64,000 nt of DNA from Candidatus Hydrogenisulfobacillus filiaventi (GTDB lineage: Bacteria; Bacillota; Sulfobacillia; Sulfobacillales; R501). This document shows, piece after piece, positions 18,343 through 26,734 of this stretch; position 1 is the first letter of the stretch, and each line of letters starts with the position of its first letter. The stretch covers positions 186,001 to 250,000 of the forward strand of contig LR778114.1 in assembly GCA_902809825.1 (NCBI GenBank), written 5' to 3'. The position numbers and the translations under genes were made by a program. The notes beneath the pieces were generated by a model. That model had not been told where the DNA came from. It saw only the letters and a list, made by a program, of their open reading frames with translations, and searched no databases.

Positions 18343-19350
18343 CTAGCCGTACTGCTGTTGGTAGTAGTTCTGGTAGTCCTCCCGTTCCCGGATAGCGCGC
18401 CACCAGGCAGTGTGCTGGTGGTACCAGGCAATGGTCTGCCGGAGGCCCTCCCGCCAGGGGATGCGGGGGGCGAAGCCCAGCTCCTGTTCCGCTCGGCTGG
18501 GGTCCAGGGCATAGCGGCGGTCATGGCCGGGGCGGTCCCGTACGGTCCGGAGCAGGGCCGGATCCGCCCCCAGCAGCGCCAGGATGGTCTCGGCCACGGC
18601 CCGGTTGGGCTGTTCGTTGCGGGCGCTCAGGTTGTAGACTCGGCCCGGGGTGCCGCGGGTGAGCGCCGGCCAGAGGCCCCGCACGTGATCCTCTACGTGG
18701 ATCCAGTCCCGGACCTGCTGGCCATCGCCGTACAGGGGGATGGGCTGGCCTTCGAGGGCGTTCAGGATCACCAGGGGGATGAACTTCTCCGGATACTGAT
18801 AGGGCCCGTAATTGTTGGAACACCGGGTGATGATCACCGGCTGCCGCCAGGTGTGGTAGGCCGCCTGGGCCAGCAGGTCCCCCGCCGCCTTGCTCACGGC
18901 ATAGGGGCTGCGGGGGGCGAGGGGGCTGGTCTCGGTGAACACCCCCGTCGGGCCCAGGCTGCCGTAGACCTCGTCGGTGGACACGTAGACAAACCGCCCC
19001 ACCCCCGTCTCCCGGGCGGCGTCTAGCAGCACCTGGGTGCCCTCCACGTTGGTGCGCAGGAAGGGGGTGGCATCCTGGAGGCTCCGGTCGACATGGGATT
19101 CCGCCGCCAGGTGGACCACCGCCTCCGGGTGCCAGTCGTGGAAGAGGGCCCGCATGGTTGCCCGGTCCGCCACGTCCGCCCGGACGCCGCGGTACCGGGG
19201 ATGGGGCAGGAGGTCCGCCAGGTTGGCGGGGTTGCCGGCATAGGTCTCCGCATCCACGTTGACCAGCTCGACGTCGGGGTGTTGCTGGAGGATCCAGCGC
19301 ACCAGATTACTGCCGATGAATCCGAGCCCGCCGGTGACCAACAACCGCAT
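18343..19350 (-). CDS. rmlB: dTDP-glucose 4,6-dehydratase
   Basis: This enzyme converts dTDP-glucose to dTDP-4-keto-6-deoxyglucose, the second step of dTDP-rhamnose synthesis. It is an extended short-chain dehydrogenase of 335 residues. The NAD site is VTGGLGFIGSN, the catalytic region is STDEVYG, YAVSKAAGD supplies the YxxxK pair, and TRCSNNYGPYQYPEK is highly diagnostic. It follows rmlC by about 25 bases on the same strand, forming an rmlA-rmlC-rmlB operon. Its GC-rich composition matches the host, unlike the genes on the other side of the truncated GT4. Confidence 0.95.
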   Translation of the reverse strand: MRLLVTGGLGFIGSNLVRWILQQHPDVELVNVDAETYAGNPANLADLLPHPRYRGVRADVADRATMRALFHDWHPEAVVHLAAESHVDRSLQDATPFLRTNVEGTQVLLDAARETGVGRFVYVSTDEVYGSLGPTGVFTETSPLAPRSPYAVSKAAGDLLAQAAYHTWRQPVIITRCSNNYGPYQYPEKFIPLVILNALEGQPIPLYGDGQQVRDWIHVEDHVRGLWPALTRGTPGRVYNLSARNEQPNRAVAETILALLGADPALLRTVRDRPGHDRRYALDPSRAEQELGFAPRIPWREGLRQTIAWYHQHTAWWRAIREREDYQNYYQQQYG

Positions 19351-19374
19351 GTGTGTTCCGCTCCTTTGCCGGGC

Positions 19375-19845
19375 TTACCGGAATTGGGTGCGCCAGTCGA
19401 AGCCGATGGCGGGGTCATCCCAGGGGATGCGGTGCTCATCGGGGTCCTGGGGATTATAGGGCTCGGTGGTAAGGTACACGATGCAGAGGGGTGTGGGCCC
19501 CAGCACCCGGTAGCCGTGAGCCACCCCGATAGGAATGCGGATGACCACCGGGACGTCCTCCCCGGCGTACAGCACCTGGGTCACGCCCTGGGTGGGGGAC
19601 CCGGGGCGGCGGTCGTAGAGCACCACCTGGGCATGCCCCACCGGGAAGAACCAGAGGTCCTCCTGGCGGGCGTGCCAGTGGAAGGCCTTGATGACGCCGG
19701 GATAGGTCCAGGCTGCCGACAGCTGGCCGAAACGGGACAGCAGGCCCTCGTCGGCCCGCACCACCTCCTCGAAGAAGCCGCGGTCGTCGGGATGGCGGAC
19801 CAGGGGTTTGACCTGGACCCCGGCAATGGTGCCGAAGGTGCTCAC
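19375..19845 (-). CDS. rmlC: dTDP-4-dehydrorhamnose 3,5-epimerase family protein
   Basis: This cupin-fold protein of 156 residues starts at GTG 19,845, with AAAGGAG further upstream. It contains HPDDRGFFEEVVRADE, the RmlC-family N-terminal region, then VIKAFHWHARQEDLWFF, where the usual catalytic H-x-H-x-x-x-x-Q-x-K region is recognisable, and IPIGVAHGYRVLG. It is shorter than classical RmlC enzymes (about 180), so it could be a 3,5-epimerase or a mono-epimerase variant. It sits between rmlA and rmlB in a tight operon. The epimerase role is strongly supported by context but the exact product is not fixed. Confidence 0.83.
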   Translation of the reverse strand: MSTFGTIAGVQVKPLVRHPDDRGFFEEVVRADEGLLSRFGQLSAAWTYPGVIKAFHWHARQEDLWFFPVGHAQVVLYDRRPGSPTQGVTQVLYAGEDVPVVIRIPIGVAHGYRVLGPTPLCIVYLTTEPYNPQDPDEHRIPWDDPAIGFDWRTQFR

Positions 19846-19873
19846 GCGAGGCGGGTCTCCTTTCGCAAGGGGA

Positions 19874-20956
19874 TTAGAGTTCAGCCTGGCTGCGGTCGCC
19901 CAGCACCAGCCGCACCGCCCGCGGGCGATGGGGCCGGCCGGTGAGGACCACGTCCCGGCCCAAGAGGCTCTGGTCAATGCGGGCAGGGACGTCCTCGATG
20001 CGGCAGCCGGGCAGGACCACGCTGTGCTCGATTTCGCTGTTGCGGAGCACACAGCCGTCGCCGAGGGCGGTGTAGGGCCCGATATAGGCGTGCTCCACCA
20101 CCACGTCCGCGCCCAGCACCGCAGGCCCGCGGAGGACGCTGTCCACCACCCGGCTACCGGGGCCCAGGGCTACCCGTCCGGTCACCTGGCTGTCGGCGCT
20201 GACCGTCCCCTCCAGCCGGAATTCCGTGCGGTCCTCCAGGACCAGGCGGTTGGCCTCCAGGATGTCCTCCGGCCGGCCGGTGTCCTTCCACCAGCCCTCT
20301 ACCACCGCCGCATCCACGGGCAGGCCCCGGTCGACCAGGCCCTGGATGGCGTCGGTGATTTCATATTCACCCCGGGGGGACGGCTGCAGGTCGGCAATCA
20401 CGGTGTGCACCAGGGGGTCGAAGCAGTAGGCGCCCACCAGGGCCAGGCGCGAGGGCGGGTCCCGGGGCTTTTCCACCAGGCGGACCACCCGGCCGGCGGG
20501 GTCCAGCACCGCCACCCCGAAGGCCTGGGGGCGGTCCACCGGGCTAACCAGGATGGCAGCCGCCCAGGGGCCGGCGCGGAAGCGCTCGACCAGGGAGCCG
20601 TAGCCGCCGCGGAGGAGGTTGTCGCCCAGCACCATCAGGAAGGGGGCGTCGCCCAGCACCGGCTGCGCGGTGCGCACGGCATCGGCCAGGCCCAGGGGGC
20701 GGGCCTGGGGCACATAGGTCAGGGTGGCCCCGAAGCGGCGGCCGTCGCCCAGTGCGGCCTCCACCTCCGCCCGCGTGTCCCCCACCACCACCGCAATCTC
20801 CCGCACCCCGGCCGCGACCATGGCCTCCACCACGTAGAAGAGGATGGGCTTGTTGGCCACCGGCAGGAGCTGCTTGGCCCCGGTATAGGTGAGGGGCCGC
20901 AGCCGGGAGCCGGTGCCACCGGCCAGCAGGAGGCCCCGGAGGGGTTCTTGGCGCAT
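19874..20956 (-). CDS. rmlA: Glucose-1-phosphate thymidylyltransferase (long form)
   Basis: This enzyme makes dTDP-glucose from dTTP and glucose 1-phosphate, the first step of dTDP-deoxysugar synthesis. The nucleotidyltransferase signature LLLAGGTGSRLRPLTYTGAK is at the N-terminus, with VLGDNLLRGGY for the metal site and EGWWKDTGRPEDIL. The protein has 360 residues because of a C-terminal left-handed beta-helix (repeated V-x-G, I-G-P-Y-T motifs), the long RmlA form. The ATG at 20,956 has GGAGGGAGGG 7 bases upstream. It heads the rmlA-C-B operon. No rmlD is present nearby, so the last step must be encoded elsewhere, or the product is not rhamnose. Confidence 0.93.
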   Translation of the reverse strand: MRQEPLRGLLLAGGTGSRLRPLTYTGAKQLLPVANKPILFYVVEAMVAAGVREIAVVVGDTRAEVEAALGDGRRFGATLTYVPQARPLGLADAVRTAQPVLGDAPFLMVLGDNLLRGGYGSLVERFRAGPWAAAILVSPVDRPQAFGVAVLDPAGRVVRLVEKPRDPPSRLALVGAYCFDPLVHTVIADLQPSPRGEYEITDAIQGLVDRGLPVDAAVVEGWWKDTGRPEDILEANRLVLEDRTEFRLEGTVSADSQVTGRVALGPGSRVVDSVLRGPAVLGADVVVEHAYIGPYTALGDGCVLRNSEIEHSVVLPGCRIEDVPARIDQSLLGRDVVLTGRPHRPRAVRLVLGDRSQAEL

Positions 20957-21042
20957 GCTGGTTCCCTCCCTCCGGACTCCGTTTGCCTCCCATACCCTAT
21001 TCGGGCCGGGATCCGAAAGTCCTGCTGGCTGACCGGTCGGCG

Positions 21043-21834
21043 TTACCCTTCCTCCAGGAGGCGCCGACACTGGCGGGCTACGGCAACAGCGATGGCGGCC
21101 TGCATTTCGGGCTGCCCCTCAGCCCGGCCTAGGTTCCGGGCCCATAGCTGCAGGTGGCGGGCGGATTGGAGGTGGATATCCGCCTGCTGCCGGATGGTCA
21201 GCGACCCGTCCCGAATCCGGTACACCCCTAACGGTTCGGGCACAAAGCGCGGACGGATGCCTCGTAACAACAGCCGCACCCACAGGTCCCAGTCCTCGAG
21301 CCCGGGCAAGACGGCTGCATCGAAGCGCTCCAGGTCCAGCACCGGACGGGCTACGAAGGCAAACACGTCGATGTAGTTGCGGAGCAAGATGACTTCCGGT
21401 TGGCTGGCCAGCAGTGCCGCCGGGTCCAGGCGCTGGACATCCCGGTAGTACCAAGCCCCGGTGAGGGTACTGCCTTCGGCCACCAGCATTTCCGAGAACA
21501 CCATCGGGGCCTGCTGGCTGTCCAAGGTGCGGGAGAAGGGCCGGATGGCCGGCAGTACCCAATTGTCCGCGTCCAGAAACAGGACCCAGTCGCCGCGAGC
21601 GGCGGCGATCCCGCGGTTGCGCGCAGCAGCAGGGCCCAGGTTGTCCGCATTCCGGAGGAGGGTTACGCCCTCGCGGGGACGGGATGCCAGGTAGGCCTCT
21701 AGCCGGGCGGCGGTGTCGTCAACCGAAGCATCGTCCACGATCACAATCTCCGCCTCTTCCCAGGGCCACACACTGTCAAGGCAGGCGGTAATCCAGGGGC
21801 CGGCGTTAAAGGCGGGGATGATGACGGAAATCAT
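21043..21834 (-). CDS. Glycosyltransferase family 2
   Basis: This 263-residue inverting GT-A transferase has MISVIIPAFNAGPWI, IVIVDDASVDDT, GPAAARNRGIAAARGDWVLFLDADN (nucleotide and metal binding) and the acceptor-side LEDWDLWVRLL. The ATG overlaps the stop of the upstream methyltransferase by 4 bases (ATGA), so the two are translationally coupled. The D-x-D-type LDADN and E-D-W are intact. The acceptor and sugar are unknown, but the location next to rmlA suggests a deoxysugar glycan. Confidence 0.88.
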   Translation of the reverse strand: MISVIIPAFNAGPWITACLDSVWPWEEAEIVIVDDASVDDTAARLEAYLASRPREGVTLLRNADNLGPAAARNRGIAAARGDWVLFLDADNWVLPAIRPFSRTLDSQQAPMVFSEMLVAEGSTLTGAWYYRDVQRLDPAALLASQPEVILLRNYIDVFAFVARPVLDLERFDAAVLPGLEDWDLWVRLLLRGIRPRFVPEPLGVYRIRDGSLTIRQQADIHLQSARHLQLWARNLGRAEGQPEMQAAIAVAVARQCRRLLEEG

Positions 21835-22544
21835 GCGCCTTCACCTCCTGGGGCCGTTCGGCGGTAAAAGACCAGGCGCCGGTAGGCGGAGGCGCCTGGG
21901 CGAGTATCTGCCCGGAGGCGGTTGGCCCAATCCAGGATCCGGGCTTTGAGCACCGGGTCCCGCACCAGGGTCGGATTGGTGGCGGAAAGCAGGTGCAGGA
22001 GAGCCGGCTCGTGCGGCTCCTCATGAAACTTTTGTAGGGTGAACCCTGGTACCTCGTCTGCCGGCAATGCGTGCCGGAAGTGCTGCCAGAGCCAATCCGG
22101 CACCTGGGGATAGGTGAGGAGAAAGGTCGCGGCGTCCAGCTCCTGCGCGACCGGGCCGGCCGGATAGGAAACCAGCAGGAAACGCCGGGCGCGACGGCTC
22201 AGGAGTGCCGCCACGTCCGCACGTTCCGGCCAGGGCAGATGCTCGAACACATCCAGGGCGATGACCACGTCGGCATCCACCTCCTGCTGCCGGAAGGCCT
22301 CCCAGGTCATCCGGGCCATCTGGGGTGGCGGCGGGTGGTGAAACACGGTGTCGACCCCGATGAAGGGAAGATTAAGGACCCCGCCCAGGCCGGTATCACC
22401 GCTACCGAAATCGATGATGCGGGTTCCCAGCAGGTCCTGCCAAACTAGGAACGCCACCACCGGCTCGTACCGGATCAGCCAATCCAGGCGGACAGGGACG
22501 TCCGAAAAGAGCGGCAGGATCTGCCGAAATGAGGCCAACTGCAT
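21831..22544 (-). CDS. Class I SAM-dependent methyltransferase-like protein
   Basis: I take the start at ATG 22,544 (AGGAG, 7 bases upstream), giving 237 residues; the longer frame to 22,712 lacks support. The string RIIDFGSGDTGLGGVL resembles motif I of Rossmann methyltransferases, and DVVIALDVFEHLPW is a typical motif IV for this class. The C-terminal half has FHEEPHEPALLHLL. It is coupled to the GT2 gene and lies within the glycan locus. It could methylate a sugar or simply be a methyltransferase-fold protein; the substrate is not evident. Confidence 0.65.
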   Translation of the reverse strand: MQLASFRQILPLFSDVPVRLDWLIRYEPVVAFLVWQDLLGTRIIDFGSGDTGLGGVLNLPFIGVDTVFHHPPPPQMARMTWEAFRQQEVDADVVIALDVFEHLPWPERADVAALLSRRARRFLLVSYPAGPVAQELDAATFLLTYPQVPDWLWQHFRHALPADEVPGFTLQKFHEEPHEPALLHLLSATNPTLVRDPVLKARILDWANRLRADTRPGASAYRRLVFYRRTAPGGEGA

Positions 22545-22615
22545 CGTTTTCTCCTCTCTCCTCCCGCCCGTGGGAGGGTCCGTTGCCTTCCCGGCCGCGG
22601 AGCTGCCCGGGGGTG

Positions 22616-25090
22616 TTAGGTCCGGTGCCACCGGCGGCGGGGAGCGGCCGGCCCCTGGGGGGGTTCCGCTTCTAAACGGCTGCCGGGCGGCAGGCGCCGG
22701 GCCTGCCGCCAAAGGGCACTCAAACCCAGGCTAGCCGGCAGGTCCAGGTGCACTTCCACCTGCACGGCGTGGGAAGGGATCGCATCACAGTCCCTTCCCG
22801 CCAGGCGGACCTGGTCGGGCCGATAGTGGCGGGCAAGGCGGAAGAGGTCGGCGGTCCCGTCTGCCGACGTCCCGGCGTCCAGGATCAGGAGGTCGCCGTC
22901 CTCCCAGAGGCGGGTGGCCGCCACCAGGGTCTGATAGGCCGGCAGCAAGGCATTATCGGCCTGCAGCCGGAAGACGATGCGGGACCCCGCACCGCGGGGC
23001 CGGGGCGGGGCCAGGCCGGGCAGGGTGGCCAGCCGGGGCAGCCACTTGCGTTGCAGGGCCAGCAGGTTGCGCAGGTCGCGGGCATGGCGCAAGGGGGTGA
23101 GGGCTCGGGTGCGGCTCTCGGCATGAATGAGCTGGGCGTCGGCGGCATACCAGACGCGATAGCCCCGCTCGGTGGCGGCCAGGCAGAGGTCGGTGTCCTC
23201 GTAGGACAGCAGGAACTGTTCGTCAAACCCGCCCAGCTCCTGAAAGCGTGCCCGTGGCAGCAGCATGCAGGCCCCGGTGACGGCCGGCACCGGTCCCGAC
23301 ACTTGGGTGGGGTCGGGACCGCCGCCCGCCGGCGGCTGGCGGTGGGCCGGCGCCAAGGGCGCCATGCCGGGGGCGTAGAACTCTACCCCGCCGTGCTGCA
23401 GGGTGCCGTCGGGGTACCAGAGGCGGGCCCCTACCACCGCTACCCGGGGATCCCGCTCGGCCGCCGCCAGGAGAGGAGTCAGCCAGTCCCCGGTGGTACG
23501 GGTGTCGTTATTGAGGAACACCAAGTAACGGCCTCGCGCGTGGGCGGCCCCCAGGTTACAGGCCACGGCGAAGCCGCTGTTGACGGGGACGGCGACCACC
23601 GTGACCCAGCTGCCGAAGGCGTCGGCGATGGTGCGGGCGGCAGGGTCGGGTGACCCGTCGTCCACCACGATCACCTCCAGCGCATGGCGGGGCCGCAGGA
23701 CACGGTCGATATCCTCCAGGCACCGGGCGGTGAGGGCGGCCTGCCCGTACTGAGGGATGATGACCGATACCGCCGGTTCCGGTAGGGCAGGGCGGGTGAG
23801 CACCAGGCCGGCACCGGCCGTACGGAGCCCATCCGCCAGCAGGCGCCGGACCTGGCGGCGGAAGTAACCACTTTCCCAGAGATCGGGCGGATTCCCCTCA
23901 CGGTTCTCGAGGCCGGCGGCCAGGGTCAGGAGGCCCTTCCGCGCCGGCGGCAGGCGGTACGCCAGCCAGCGCGCCAGCAGGGCAGCGCTGACCCGGTCGC
24001 CGACCGCAGCGAGGATCTCTACCGCTTCCAGTAGCCGCTGGGGGTCCTCGCCGGCAGTCAGGGTGTCGAGGGCCCGGGCGGCCCGATCCAATGCGTCCGG
24101 GTCCGGGGACACAGCCGGGGACGGGCATACGCCCAGGCGGGCCAAGGCCAGCCGGGCCTGTTCCCCGGCGGTTTCCCAGCCATGGCCATCCGCCAGGGCC
24201 GCGGCCCGGGTGCGGGCGGCTTCGGTCCAGGACGCGGGCCGGGCCAGGAAGTCCGCCAGCTGGTTGCGCAGGGCTTCTGGGTCGGGGCGGAACGTATACC
24301 CGGCCCCTGCCAGCGGCCAGAGGTCGTGGCCCGTGGTCGGGGGCAGCAGGGCGATTCGGCCGGGGAGCCGCCAGGCGGGGGCGAGGTCCCACTCCCGGGG
24401 CCCGCCCCAGTCGCTGGCCAGCACCGGCAGGCCGGCAGCGGCCGCCAGGGCGGCGGCGTAGGCGAAGGAAGCAGTGTGATGGGGACTGACTACCAGGCCG
24501 CCCCGGTGCAGGAGCGCACGCAGGCCGGCCAGGGGACGGGTGCCCGGACGGGCCCCCGGTGGTTCCGGCCAGCGGTCGGGCAGGTCGCCGGGGTCCAGCC
24601 GGTAGACAGGCACCCGCCATCCACGCACGGAGGCCAGAAGGTCCTCCCAGCCCGCCATGGCATCGGGCGGTCCCAGGAACAGGATTCGGCGGGCGGGGGG
24701 AGCGGCTGCTGTCAGGGCAGGGAGACCCCACGGCACTACCTGCACCCGGCGGGGATCCAGCCCGCTTTGCACCCAGGCTAGCTTGGCCGTCAGCAGGGGG
24801 ACCCAGATGGCGTCGGCCTGCTGGGCGCCCCACAGCCAGCGGTCAGGCACTGGGCCGAGGCCCCACGGCTGGAGCACCACCAACCGGCCCGGGGCGGGGG
24901 GACGGGACCAGTCGGGCGGCCAGGCGGCGCGGAGATGGATGGGGGCGGTCCCTGCCGCCGGGAGTGCCGCCAGCTCCGGGCAGCGGGTTCGGAGTTCCCG
25001 TGCCAGCCGGGCCACCAGCCACTGGGCCAGGGGGAAGCCCGGGAGCCGGACATCCATGTGCAGGCGGGCAGCGGCCGCTTCAGGGGGCAT
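22616..25090 (-). CDS. Bimodular glycosyltransferase: GT4-like N-terminal half plus GT2 C-terminal half
   Basis: This is an 824-residue protein from ATG 25,090, which overlaps the end of the upstream transferase gene by 11 bases. Residues 1-330 form a GT-B-like module with LVVLQPWGLGPVP, ADAIWVPLLTAKLAWVQSGL, VQVVPWGLPAL and SDWGGPREWD. Residues about 400-650 form a family 2 module with AVSVIIPQYGQAALTARCLED, VIVVDDGSPDP, FLNNDTRTTGDWL, PAVTGACMLLPR and FLLSYEDTDLCLAATERGY. The last 150 residues hold a degenerate second GT-A-like segment (LLILDAGTSADGTADL). The N-terminal module is clearly paralogous to that of the next gene upstream (27,700-28,000). Such fusions usually build repeated oligosaccharide units. 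Confidence 0.85.
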   Translation of the reverse strand: MPPEAAAARLHMDVRLPGFPLAQWLVARLARELRTRCPELAALPAAGTAPIHLRAAWPPDWSRPPAPGRLVVLQPWGLGPVPDRWLWGAQQADAIWVPLLTAKLAWVQSGLDPRRVQVVPWGLPALTAAAPPARRILFLGPPDAMAGWEDLLASVRGWRVPVYRLDPGDLPDRWPEPPGARPGTRPLAGLRALLHRGGLVVSPHHTASFAYAAALAAAAGLPVLASDWGGPREWDLAPAWRLPGRIALLPPTTGHDLWPLAGAGYTFRPDPEALRNQLADFLARPASWTEAARTRAAALADGHGWETAGEQARLALARLGVCPSPAVSPDPDALDRAARALDTLTAGEDPQRLLEAVEILAAVGDRVSAALLARWLAYRLPPARKGLLTLAAGLENREGNPPDLWESGYFRRQVRRLLADGLRTAGAGLVLTRPALPEPAVSVIIPQYGQAALTARCLEDIDRVLRPRHALEVIVVDDGSPDPAARTIADAFGSWVTVVAVPVNSGFAVACNLGAAHARGRYLVFLNNDTRTTGDWLTPLLAAAERDPRVAVVGARLWYPDGTLQHGGVEFYAPGMAPLAPAHRQPPAGGGPDPTQVSGPVPAVTGACMLLPRARFQELGGFDEQFLLSYEDTDLCLAATERGYRVWYAADAQLIHAESRTRALTPLRHARDLRNLLALQRKWLPRLATLPGLAPPRPRGAGSRIVFRLQADNALLPAYQTLVAATRLWEDGDLLILDAGTSADGTADLFRLARHYRPDQVRLAGRDCDAIPSHAVQVEVHLDLPASLGLSALWRQARRLPPGSRLEAEPPQGPAAPRRRWHRT

Positions 25091-26734
25091 GACGGACTCC
25101 CTTCTGCGCTGGAGCCGGCGGTGGGGAGGCCGGCACGGGCAGCCCCAGCTGCTGCCATTCCTGCGCCAGCCGCCGGTAGGCGGCTTCCCGGGTGTACTGC
25201 TGGGCCGTGTGCCAGCCGGCTTCCGCCCGCGCCTGCCGGTCTGTTTCCGAGGCTGCCGCCTGCCGCAGGGTCTCCACCCAGGCCTCGAAATCGACCTGGT
25301 ACCAGTAGGCCCCGGCGTAGGCCGGCTCTCCGGCCTGGCCTGGTACCGGCTCCCGTCGGGCGGGGACCAGAAAGGCGTTGGCGGCGGTGAGGAAGGCCGC
25401 CTGGCCCCCCTGGTCGGGGGCCACCACCGGGGTGCGGCGGGCCAGGGCTTCCAGAAAGCCCAGACCCAGGCCGTCGCCGCGGGTGGGCAGCGCGAAGAGG
25501 TCGGCGGCCTCGTACTGGGAGCCCAGGTCGGCCGGCGGGAGAGGCCGGGTGAGGAGGGTGATGCGGCGGTCCCCCAGCAGGGCCTCCAGGCCGCGTCCCT
25601 TGAGCCAGTGCGCGTAGCGGTCGGGGGCGAGGCCGGGGCTGTAGATGACCAGGCGCACGTCCTCCCGCCCGGGAAAGGCGGCCGCGAACCCGGCCAAGAG
25701 GGTGGCGGGGTCGTGGCGCTCCTCCCAGGTGAGCACTGCCAGTAGCGTGAACGGCCGCCCGGGAGGCCGGGGGCCGGGGGCCGGCGGGTAGCAGGATCCC
25801 GGGGGGCAGCACGGCCACCCGGCCGGCCTCCAGGCCGGATTCCAGCAGGAGGTTGCGCACAAAGGGGGAGGGGACCCACACCCGGTCGAAGGCCGCCAGG
25901 CGGCCGGTGCCCGCCACCGGACCGGCGATGAGGGCGGTGCGGGCGATGCGCAGGCGGCCCCCCCAACCGGTGCCGGTGTGGAGCAGGGTCCAGGGCAGAT
26001 GGGTGATGGATACCGCCGGGGGGTCCGGCGGCGGGGTCCAAGGGTCGGCCAGGTCGAGGGCGTTCTCCCCCGGCCCCTCCGGCCGGGCCGCAGCGTCCAC
26101 CCGCAGCAGGTGGTATCCGACCGGGAGCGGGCCCGCGGACAGGGTGCGGGCATCGGTCCCCCAGTCGGCCGCGGATTGGAAGAGCCCCACCCAGGCGATC
26201 CGAGGCGGGACGGCGGGAGTGGATCCGGCCGGAACGGCGGGCAGCCGCTGGCCGAAGACCACCGCCGCCAGGACCCGGCCTTCCCAACTGACGGCCTGGG
26301 TGATGCCCGGTACCAGGGCCACCCCGGCCGCGTCCAGGGCCCGGCGCCACCGGGCCCAGCGGCGGGCGCCGGGGCCCTGCTGCCAGGCGTCCTCGAGGGG
26401 CGGATCCGGTTCCTCAGCGTAGACCAGTACCGGCGCCTCGGGGGGCAGGGCGGCCGCCAGCGCCGCCGTCCGGGCGAGGGGGACCGGTTCCGGGCCCAGG
26501 TCCACCACCAAACCGTCGGCGGGCTCGGGTGGCCGATCGCGTCCGCCGCCTTCTGGGCCGGTAAGCGGTAGCACCGTCACCCGGGGCAGGACCTCCGCCA
26601 GCACAGGGCCCAGGCGCGCGGGGTCGCTGGTGAGGAGCCACACCTGGCGGCAGCCGCTGAGGAGCTGCGGCAGACTCCGGCGCAGGGCCGCCAGGCGGGC
26701 GCGGAGGGTGCGGGAGGGCCCGGGCGGCGGGGGG
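25080..26734 (-). pseudogene. Glycosyltransferase module B, separated from upstream and split by frame changes
   Basis: Coding signal runs through two frames. From about 26,730 to 25,765 the frame contains CRQVWLLTSDPARLGPVL, GRVLAAVVFGQRLP, RIAWVGLFQSAADWGTDAR, FDRVWVPSPFVRNLLLESG and AVLPPGILLPAG. It then loses sense, and the good signal continues at about 25,760 in another frame with FTLLAVLTWEERHDPATLL, RLVIYSPGLAPD, LFALPTRGDGLGLGFLEALA and the tail to 25,080. The switch lies in a repetitive CCGGCCCCCGG tract. The segment also lacks its own start and appears to continue module A (26,577-28,070) across a second switch near 26,735. The intact ancestor would be a roughly 1,000-residue two-domain GT4 protein. 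Sequencing error in G/C runs is an alternative. Confidence 0.65.

Noticed and set aside
24063-24781. Plus-strand frames opposite the bimodular glycosyltransferase
   Set aside because: No ribosome sites or domains; antisense to a gene with clear GT2 motifs.
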